64,000 bases of DNA from Acidimicrobiales bacterium (GTDB taxonomy: Bacteria; Actinomycetota; Acidimicrobiia; Acidimicrobiales; DATDAH01): NCBI GenBank assembly GCA_016794585.1, contig JAEUJM010000024.1, forward strand, positions 1 to 64,000, read 5' to 3'. The position numbers were made by a program, and so were the translations under genes. The notes beneath the pieces were generated by a model that saw only the letters and a program-made list of their open reading frames with translations, ran no database searches and was not told the DNA's origin. Of the stretch, positions 16,651-26,800 are shown one piece after another. How positions within the stretch are numbered: position 1 is the stretch's first letter; every line of letters starts with the position of its first letter.

Positions 16651-17727
16651 TCAACCAGCCAAAAGCGAGTCCTGAACCGCCTCGGGATTCGTCGAGGCAG
16701 TGGGGTGCCGCAGGGCGACGGACGCGACCACGCCGCCCGGGCGGGCGTGACCGGATGCCGCGTGGCTCAGCCGGGGGTGGTCTGGTGCTTCCGGGCGTAC
16801 ATCAGCGCATCGGCCCAGGCGCAGCATCTCCTCGATCGAGTCGGTGCCCAGCTTCTGGAAGTGGGCGAACCCGATCGAGGCCGAGAGGTCATAGGGCTGG
16901 CCCGGTGCAGCGTTCCACTCGTCGAGTGCGGCACCGATCCGCACCAAGACTTCGGGGAGGCTGTTGTCGCCCGGCATCAGCGCGGCGAACTCATCGCCGC
17001 CGAGGCGGGCCACGATGTCCGACGACCGGCAGGCGCCGGCGATCAGCCGGCCGAACTCCTGGAGTGCCCGGTCGCCCTCGGGGTGGCCGAACCGGTCGTT
17101 GATCGCCTTGAAGCCGTTCAGGTCGAAGTAGAGCAGGCTGGCGTCGGTGAACTGTCGGCGGCAGAGCTTGAGTGCCTTGCCGGCCAACAGGTCGAAGCCG
17201 CGGCGGTTGTACAACCCGGTGAGCGCGTCGGCGGTGGCGAGGTACAGCCCCTCGATCTCGCGCTCGACCAGCTCGGCGAGGTCGCGGAGCGACGCGGCGT
17301 CTTCGGGGGCCAGCGCCCGCGAGGTCCGGTCGATGATGCACAGGATGCCGAGCTTGGCCCCGGCAGGCCCGCTGATCGGACAGCCGGCGTAGAAGCGGAT
17401 CTGGGGGTCGGCGAGGACCAGCGGGTTGTCGAAGAACCGGGGGTCGACCGAGGCGTCGGGGACGCTCAGGATGGAGTCGTCGAGGATGGCGTGCCCGCAG
17501 AACGACACGTCGCGGGGTGTTTCGGTCACGGCCAGGCCCTGGCGGGACTTGAACCACTGGCGGTCGGCGTCGACCAGGCTCACCAGCGCGATGGGCACCC
17601 CGAAGAGGCGTTGGGCCACGCGGGTGACCCGGTCGAAGCGCTCCTCCGGGTCGGTGTCGAGCAGCGAAAGCGAGCGCAGCTCCGCGAGGCGCGCGGGCTC
17701 GTCAGGGGGGATCGCCGGTCGCTCCAC
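16651..17727 (-). CDS. GAF-GGDEF diguanylate cyclase with frameshifted C-terminus
   Basis: An N-terminal GAF domain (LVDADRQWFKSRQGL, VSFCGHAIL, GCPISGPAGAKLGILCIIDR) is followed by a GGDEF domain with the intact active site RLGGDEFAAL. An RxxD inhibitory site (CRSSD) lies five residues before GGDEF, so it should make c-di-GMP with product inhibition. The last family helix is broken: one extra C in the run 16814-16816 shifts the frame. Without it the protein would read RLADALMYARKHQTTPG and stop at 16767. As sequenced it gains a tail of ~50 unrelated residues. GTG 17727 is my start choice, with uncertain support. The 143-bp gap to the divergent adhesin gene holds no recognised riboswitch. Confidence 0.85.
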   Translation of the reverse strand: MERPAIPPDEPARLAELRSLSLLDTDPEERFDRVTRVAQRLFGVPIALVSLVDADRQWFKSRQGLAVTETPRDVSFCGHAILDDSILSVPDASVDPRFFDNPLVLADPQIRFYAGCPISGPAGAKLGILCIIDRTSRALAPEDAASLRDLAELVEREIEGLYLATADALTGLYNRRGFDLLAGKALKLCRRQFTDASLLYFDLNGFKAINDRFGHPEGDRALQEFGRLIAGACRSSDIVARLGGDEFAALMPGDNSLPEVLVRIGAALDEWNAAPGQPYDLSASIGFAHFQKLGTDSIEEMLRLGRCADVRPEAPDHPRLSHAASGHARPGGVVASVALRHPTASTNPEAVQDSLLAG

Positions 17728-17870
17728 GAGGTCTTCGTCGGTCGGTGACCCACGCAGTTGATCCTTTCGGGCCCCACGCCCGCGCACTGGGTTCGCGGGT
17801 GCAACCCCTTGGTTCCTGGCCCCCCCGACCGATGGATCAGGCGACATCCACTGGGACGAGGCGAAACACG

Positions 17871-20800
17871 ATGAAGTCGAACGATGCACCGCGCCTCAGG
17901 CGTGCGGCAGGCGCGGTGCTGGTGGTGGTCCTGGTGGCCATCGGGCTGGCGATGGTCGGTGCCCCGCAGGCCTCGGCCGCCCCCCCGGCGCCCGAGGCCA
18001 CGCTGAGCGTGCCCGCCAGCTCGTTCATCGGGACCGACGTCAGCTTCTCGGTGTCGTTCGACAACGCCGACGTCGACGCCGCCGGCTATGGCCCCTACGT
18101 GGACCTGTGGCTGCCCGTCACCGGCGTCGATGGTGCGGGGAACGCGGTGGACGACGGCCTGACCTTCGCCACGGCCTCCTACCTGGGCTCGGACGTCACC
18201 TCGATCCCCCTCACCATCACCAATTGCGGGGGGAGCCAGACCCACCCCTTCACGGGACTGCCCATCGTCTGCCCCGCCGGGTTCCGGGTGGGCGACCAGC
18301 TCGTGGTCCTCGAGCTGCCCTTCGGCAGCTTCAGCCCCGGCCAGCCCGCGGCAACCATCTCCGTCACCGCTTCGATGTCCAACCTGGCCGACCTCGGCAC
18401 CCCCCTCCCGATCGCAGCGAGGGCGGGGTTCCGCTACGGCGACACGCCGACCGGCAGCACGCCCATCGTGCAGGGCGCCCCGGACACCGCCACCGTCGAG
18501 CCCACCCTGGTCTCGATGACCAAGACCTACCTGGGCCCCGAGGACGAGACCGCCACCGGCCCGAACTTCCCGCGCCAGTACCGGCTCGACCTGGGCGTCG
18601 CCCCCGGCCAGGTCCTCACCGACCTGGACCTCACCGACCTGCTCCCCGACAACCTCGTCTACCTCGGCGCCGGCGCCATCACGCCCGCCGGCTCGATCAC
18701 CGTCGAGCCGCCCAGCACCACGACGCCTCAGAACGCGCCCGACAACGAGCTCACCGTCAACTTCCCGACCGTCACCGGCACCGGTGGCGCGGGCGACGCC
18801 TCGGTGACCGTCGACTTCTACGTTCCCGACCTGGACGCCAACGGCGACCCGGTGATCGACCCGGGCAGCGGTGATGACGCCACCAGCGTGAACCAGTCCT
18901 CGGCCCTCGGCGACTGGGCCCCCATCGACACCCGTGATGCCGGCGGCGTCGACAACGTGAGCGCCTCCGCCCAGCACCGACTGACCCCGAAGTCGATCGC
19001 TGCCCAGAAATCGGTCGCCGTCGTCGATGATGTCGGCACGCCCGGCGCCTCGCCGGGCGACACCCTCGAGTGGTCGATCGCCGTGCAGGTCTCGGACTAC
19101 TTCACCTTCGCGGGCGTCACCCTGGACGATGTCTTCACCGACGGCCAGACGCTCGACCCGGGCTTCGACCCGACCTTGCAGTTCGCCGACGGCAACGAGT
19201 CGGTGGACGGCACCATTCCCGCCGGGGACCTGACCGTGAGCCGTGCCGACGCGCCGTGTGGCGACGGCTCGACCGCGCTCGGCGTCGACCTGTCGGATGC
19301 GGTCGCGACCATGGGCGGCGGCGACGGGGTGCTCACCGGCGGCCTCGCCACCGGCGGCGACACCGGGGCGACCACCGCCACCATCGTGTTCCGCACGGTC
19401 GTCGACTCGAACTACCACTGCCTCGACAGCGCCAACACCCTCGACTCGGGCGACCGGCTGTCCAACGACGTCACTGTCGCCGGCGAGGTCTACGACAACG
19501 CCACCCAGCTGCCCCAGGCCGTCCCCGCCTTCGAGGACGACGGCAGCGGCGCCGGGGTCACCATCGTGGCGCCCGCCCTGAACAAGTCGATCTACGCGGT
19601 CAACGGCGACGTGCCGGCCGACCCCGACGACCCGACGGGCCTGCCCAACCGCACCCAGTTCGCCCCGGGCGACGAGATCACCTACCGCCTGACCGCCACG
19701 GTGCCGCTCACCAATGTCGAGCAGTTGCGCCTGGAGGACTATCTGCCCCTGCCCGTCCTCGCGGCCGCCGGCTTCTCGGGCACCGTCGACACCACGCCCA
19801 ACCCGACCGGGGCGCTGCCCCCCGTGGGCTCGGCCCGCCTGGGGTCGCTCGACACCTTCACCGCCACCACGGGGCGCACCCCCACCGCGTCGGTGGACAC
19901 CACGTCGAACTCGCTGACCTTCGCGTATGCGGACGTGCAGAACCAGGACGGGCGCAGCTCGGCGGTCATCGACATCCTGCTGCGCCTGAAGCTGTCCGAC
20001 GACCCCTTCGTCGACGGCCTGTACCTGACCAACCAGGCCCGCCTCTGGTACGCGAACTCGTTCGCCGACGTTGCGAACGCGGACGACATCATCCAGATCG
20101 AACTCACCCAGCCGGCCCTTTCCGTGACCAAGGGCGTGGTGGCGTCGAACAACCCCGCGGCCACGTTCTCACCGACGACGGTGGGCCCCGTGGCCTTCAC
20201 CGCCCCGACGGGGAGCGTCACCCCACCGCGCTGGGCCGGAACGATCGACTCGGCCGGTCTGGCCGCCCACCCGGTGAACAGCAACATCACCGGCGGGGTG
20301 GACGCGGGTGACCTCGTCACCCACGCCATCGTGGTGGAGAACACGGGGAGCGGCCTGCACGGTGCCTTCGACGTGCGCATCTCCGACGTGCTCCCTGCCG
20401 GGTACGAGGTGCCGGGCACCGTCGCCGCCTTGAACCTGCAGGTCACCGACGGCGCCGGCAACCCCCTGGCGTGGACCGACCTCGGCGGCGGGCTCTTCGG
20501 CACCGGCATCGAGTTGGTCGACGACACCGCGTCCGACCCCGACCAGGGGTCCCTGGCCGCCTACCAGGCGTCGGGCGGCGCCAACATCGCCGTCGTCACG
20601 TACAACCTGAAGCTGGACCACACCACCGACCCCGACCCGGTGTCGGCCAACCAGACCCTCACCAACACCGCGGCAGTCGACCAGTACGCCGGAGCGGAGG
20701 GCGCCGAGGACCACACCGGCCCCACCTCGCTGACCGACGCCGCCACCGTGCGCACGGCACGACCGGCCATCACCAAGACCATCACCGGCACCGACCAGGC

Positions 20801-23800
20801 CCACACCACCGGCAACGACGTGGCCATCGGCGAGCAGGTGAGCTACCAGGTGCGCATCGCGGTGCCCGAGGGCACCCACCCCGGCTTCACCGTCACCGAC
20901 ACGCTGGCCCGTGACCTGGCCTTCGTCAGTTTCGACTCGGCCTCGGCCTCGGGCGCGCTGACCACCACGGCCAACGGGGGCGACTGGTCCGCAGCCGGGA
21001 CCACGCCCGCGGTCACGCCGGTCAACGCCGGCGGTGCCAGCGACGGCCGGGTGGCGACCTGGGACTTCGGGACGGTGACCAACACCGACACCGACAACGC
21101 CACCACCGAGGAGATCACCCTCACCTACACCGCAGTGGTGGCCAACACCGCGCGCAACCAGAACAACGGAACCCGAGCCAACTCCGTCGTCACGTCGTTC
21201 GGCGGCTCGGCCGCCGCGCCCGCAGCGCGCATCCGCGAGCCCAACGTCCAGGTCGACAAGACCGTCGCCCCCTCGGTGGCCGACGCCGGTGACACCGTGA
21301 CGTTCACGATGGTGGTCGACAACACCACCGGCACCTCGGACGCCTTCGAGGTGAACCTGGCCGACACCATCCCGGCCGGCTTCACCTATGTGCCGGGCAC
21401 ATTCACCCACACCGCGGGCATCGCTCCCACCAGCGGGCCCGACGACAGCGCCGCCCCCGACCTCACCACCGCGTGGAGCCGCCTGAACGTGGGCCAGACC
21501 TCCACCCTGGAGTTCGACGCCACGGTCGATCCGGGCATCAACCTCGCCGTGCTGGCCGCGGGCCTCACCAACACCGCAACGGTCGACTACTCCAGCCTGC
21601 CCGGCGCCCAGGGCCCCACCAGCGCGCTCGAGAGCACCTTCGGCGTCGAGCGCACCGGTGACACCGCCGACATCGGCGGTGCGGCCAACGACTACCGCGA
21701 CAGCGACGGCGCCACCGTCATGGCACCCGACGCCACCATCGCCAAGTCGATCGCCGCCACCAGCGAGGCGTCGACCACCGCAACGTCCGTGACCGTCGGC
21801 GAAGTGGTCTCCTACGACGTCTTGGTCAACCTGCCCGAAGGCGACCTCAGCTCGTTCTCGGTGGTCGACGCCGTGCCTGCGGGCATGGGCTACGTGGGCG
21901 GCTCCGCCCAGGTGTCCACCAGCCACCCCCTGCTGGGTGCGGACTTCGGCGGCACGTTGGGCGCCGTCACCGTCACGCCCGTTGCCGACGGGGCCGACGG
22001 CCAGGACGTCACCATCGACGTCGGCGCCACCAGCGTCACCGCGGGCAACCCCGACGACAATGCCATCGTCGTCAGCCTCGACCTGGTCGTGCTCGACGTC
22101 GCCGGCAACCGGGGCGACGACCCCGCCACCGGAGCGAACGAGGCCACCTCCCTCGTGAACCGCGCCACAGTGAACGTGGCCGGCCGCTCGATCGTCAGCG
22201 CCCCGGCCACCGTCACGGTGGTCGAGCCCCGGATGGTCATCACCAAGGTGTTCACGCCCGGCCAGGCCGCGGCCGACGACACCGTCGACGTGACCCTCGA
22301 GGTCACCAACCAGGGCACCTCGACCTCGTTCGACACGGTCGTGACCGACCTGCTCGAGGGCGACGCCTTCCCCGCCGCCGGGATCGCCGAGGGCACCACC
22401 CCCGCCGGCTTCGCCTACACGGCCACGGCCGAGGGCGACAACGACACGCGGGTCACCTACACCGGCGGCGACATCGCCGTCGGCCAGACGGTGACCTTCA
22501 CCTTCTCGGTCACCCTGGCCGACCCGGTGCCCGTCCCCGGCAGCATCGTCAACACCGCCGTGGTGTCGCAGGCCACCACCCTGCCCACCGGTCACCCCGG
22601 CGGCGACGGGGCCGAGCGTGACGAGCCCGACGTCACGGGCCAGGACCAGTTGACCTTCACCGCACCCGACCTCCGGGTGGTCAAGGACGACGGCGTCCAG
22701 GTGCGCTCGCCCGGCGACGCCTACGACTACACGATCACCGTCCACAACGACGGCGGTCGTGACGCCACCGGCATCGACCTGACCGACAACCTCCCGCCCG
22801 GGCTCGCCTTCGCCTCGGCCTCCGACGGCGGCACCGAGGCCGCCGGCGTGGTGTCGTGGCCGGCGTTCGACCTCGCCGCGGGCGCCCAGCGGTCCTTCAC
22901 GGTCTCGGTCGTGGTCGACAACCCGCTGGCCGACAGCATCACCGACTTCCTCAACACGGCCGAGGCCGCCGACGACGGCACCCACGGGCCCGACCCGGTG
23001 CCCGACAACAACCGCGACAGCGACCTCGACACCACCGACGCCGCGGTCGACGTGGCCGTCACCAAGGACGACGGCACCCAGATCCGCACGCCGGGGGAGC
23101 AGTACACCTACACCCTCGACGTCACCAACCAGGGCAACCAGGACGAGTCGGGCATCACCTTGACCGACACCCTGCCGCCCGGACTGCGCTTCGACTCGGC
23201 CTCTGATGGTGGTACCGAGGCCGCCGGCGTGGTCACCTGGCCGGCGTTCTCGCTGGTGGGTGGCGCCTCCACCTCCCGGACCGTCACGGTCACGGTGGAC
23301 GACCCGCTGGCCGCGGGCATCGACGAGGTGGTCAACCGCGCCACGGTGAGCTCACCCGACGACGCCAACCCGGCCAACAACGAGGACACAGACACCGACA
23401 CGGCCGCCGCCACCCCCGACCTGACCATCACCAAGGACGACGGCCAGACCGTGGCCTCGCCGGGCGAGGCCCTCACCTACGAGGTCGTGGTCGACAACGT
23501 CGGCGGCCAGAACGCCACTGGCGTGGTGGTCACCGACACGCTCCCCGCGGGCGTCAGCTTCGACTCGGCCTCCGACGGCGGCACGGAGAGCGCCGGCGTG
23601 GTCACGTGGCCGGCGTTCGACCTGGCCGTCGGCGCCGATCCCGTGACCTTCACGGTGACCGTCATCGTGGACGACCCGATCACCGCGGTCTCCCTGCTCA
23701 ACACCGCCACCGTGGCCGACGACGGCACCAACGGGCTCGACCCCACCCCCGACGACAACACCGCCTTGGACGTCGACGGCTCCGTGCCCGACCTGCGGGT

Positions 23801-26800
23801 GGTGAAGGACGACGGCACCCAGACCCGCACCCCTGGTGAGTCGTACGACTACACCGTCACCGTCCACAACGACGGGGGCGTCGACGCTACCGGCGTGACC
23901 CTCACCGACACGCTGCCGGCAGAGCTCACCTTCGAAGGCGCTACCGACGGCGGAGCCCACGACGGCGCCCCGGTCGGTGGCGAGGTGGTCTGGGACCTCG
24001 GCACCATTGCTCCGGGTGACGCACGGACCGTCAGCGTCAGCGTCCAGGTCGTGGAACCGCTGCCCAACGGCACCACTCAGGTGGTCAATCGGGCCTCTGC
24101 CGTCGATGACGGCGCCAACGGTCCCGACCCGACCCCCGCCAACAACAGCGACACCGACACCGACACCGTCGACGGCACCGTCGACGTCGGCGTGGTCAAG
24201 GACGACGGGACACAGACCCGCACCCCCGGCGAGGAGTACACCTACTCCCTGGCCGTCACCAACGACGGTGACGAGAACGCCATCGACGTCGCGTTGGCCG
24301 ACACCCTGCCTGCGGGCCTGTCGTTCGTCCGTGCCTCCGATGGCGGCACCGAGGACGCCGGCGTGGTCTCGTGGCCCCTGTTCGACCTCGACGGCAACGG
24401 CGGGACCACCACACGGACCGTGACCGTGACCGTGGACGACCCGCTGGCCGCGGGGATCGACCTCGTCGAGAACACCACGGAGGTGACGGCCCCCGCCGAC
24501 GCCAACCCCGACAACGACACCGATACCGACACCGACGAGATCGACGCGGCCCCGGACCTGTCCGTGATCAAGGACGACGGCGAGACCGTCGCCTCACCCG
24601 GCGAGCAGCTCACCTACACGCTCACGGTGACCAACCGCGGTGACCAGGGAGCCAGCGGGGTGGCCCTCACCGACGTGCTGCCCGCAGGAGTGACCTTCGA
24701 CTCGGCCTCCGACGGCGGCACCGAGAATGCCGGGCTGGTGAGCTGGCCGGCGGTCGACCTGGCCGGCGACGGCGCCACGTTCACCCGGACCGTCACCGTC
24801 ATCGTGGACGACCCGGCCGCACCGGGCGTGCTCGAGCTGTCCAACCGGGCCGACGTGGCCGATGACGGCACCAACGGGCCCGACCCGACCCCCGACGACA
24901 ACAGCGCGACCGACGTCGACCGGACCATCGGCGACCTGCGCCTGGTGAAGGACGACGGCGTGCAGACCCGCACCCCCGGCGAGGCCTACACCTACACCCT
25001 CACCGTCTTCAACGACGGCGGGGCCGACGTGCAGGGCGCGCAGTTGGTCGACACCCTCCCGGCCGAGGTGGTGTTCGACGCCGCCTCCGACGGCGGCACC
25101 CACGACGGCTCGTCGGTGGGTGGCGACGTCACCTGGGACCTCGGCACCATCGCCGGTGGCACCAGCGTCAGCGTCACCGTCGACGTGCACGTCCGCCGCT
25201 CGCTCCCCAACGGCACCACCCAGATCCTGAACGACGCGGTGGTCACCCACGACGAGGTGGACGGGCCCGACCCGACCCCGGGCAACAACCGCGACACCGA
25301 CGAGGACTCGACGCAGTCGGTCATCGACGTGGGCGTGGTGAAGGACGACGGCGTGCAGACCCGCACGCCGGGCGAGCAGTTCAGCTACTCGCTCGTGGTC
25401 ACGAACCAAGGTGACCAGGACGCGGTCGACGTGACCCTCACCGACACGCTGCCCGCCGCCGGCCTCGCCTTCGTCAGCGCCAGCGGCGGTGGCATCGAGG
25501 ACGCCGGCGTGCTCACCTGGCCCGCCTTCGACCTGGCCGGCGACGGCGGGACGGTGACCTTCACCGTCACGGTGCGGGTCGACGACCCCCTGGCCATCAG
25601 CATCGACAACCTCGACAACCGCGCCGACGTCACCACGGTCGGCGACGTCGACCCCGACAACGACACGGACCACGACGTCGACCTGATCGACGCGGCGCCC
25701 GACCTGTCCGTGCGCAAGGACGACGCCCAGACCGTGGTGGTCGAGGGCCAGGTCCTCACGTACACGCTCGTCGTCACCAACGCCGGCAACCAGGACGCGG
25801 TCGATGTCGACCTCGCCGACACCCTCCCCGCGGGGCTCACCTTCGTGAGCGCCTCCGATGGCGGAACCGAAGACAGCGGTGTGGTCACCTGGCCGGCGTT
25901 CGACCTGCCCGGTGGCGGCGCGACCGCCACCCGCACGGTGGTGGCGACCGTCGACACCCCGCTGGCGGCCGACGTCACCTCCCTGCTCAACACCGCCACG
26001 GTCGCCGACGACGGCACGAACGGGCCCGACCCGACCCCCGATGACAACGTGGGCACGGACCGCGACGACGTGGGCCAGGCGGCCATCGCCCTGGCCAAGA
26101 CGGTGTACCGGGGCCACGACGGCGGCGCGGGCTGCGCCGGCTCTGAGTCGGTGACCGGGGTCAACGGTCGGGCCGTGACCTACTGCTTCGTGGTCACCAA
26201 CACGGGTGCGGTGACCCTGGCGCCCGTGACGCTCGTCGACGGCGACCTGGGCATCGACCAGCGTGACATGACCCTCCTGTCGGGCGACCTGACCACGTTG
26301 GCGCCTGGTGACTCGACCGTGCTGTTCTTCGAGACCACCCTCGACGGTGACCTCACCAACACGGCGTCGGCCACGGGCACGCCCGTCGACGGCGGAGGTG
26401 CGCCGCTGCCCGGCGTGCCGGACGTGACCGACGACGACACCGCGGCGGTGGACCAGGTGGCTCCGGCCATGACCATCCTCACCGAGGTGCAGGACCCCTT
26501 CACCGGCGACTGGTTCGACGCCGACGGCGACGCCGGGACACTGGGCGGCAACGACCCCACCCCGGCCACCTACTCGTCGGGCGACACCGCCAGCTTCCGC
26601 TTCACGGTGACCAACACCGGTGACGCACCGATCACCGACGTGGCCCTCGACGCCCCCGGGTGTGACGCGCCGCCGACGCTGGTCAGTGGTGACGACACCA
26701 ACCCCGGCGTGCTGGACGTGGGCGAGGTGTGGGTCTACACGTGTGAGGTCGCCGACGTCACCGCCGGGCTCACCGTGGACGCCGGCGTGACCGGCGACTC

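Noticed and set aside
17728..17870. Possible c-di-GMP (GEMM) riboswitch between the diguanylate cyclase and the adhesin
   Set aside because: The conserved core sequences and a plausible fold were not found on either strand; only scattered G/C-rich matches.
22668..26073. Tandem repeats considered as a CRISPR-like or satellite array
   Set aside because: The repeats are ~370-390 bp, lie in frame inside one gene and encode DUF11 domains.
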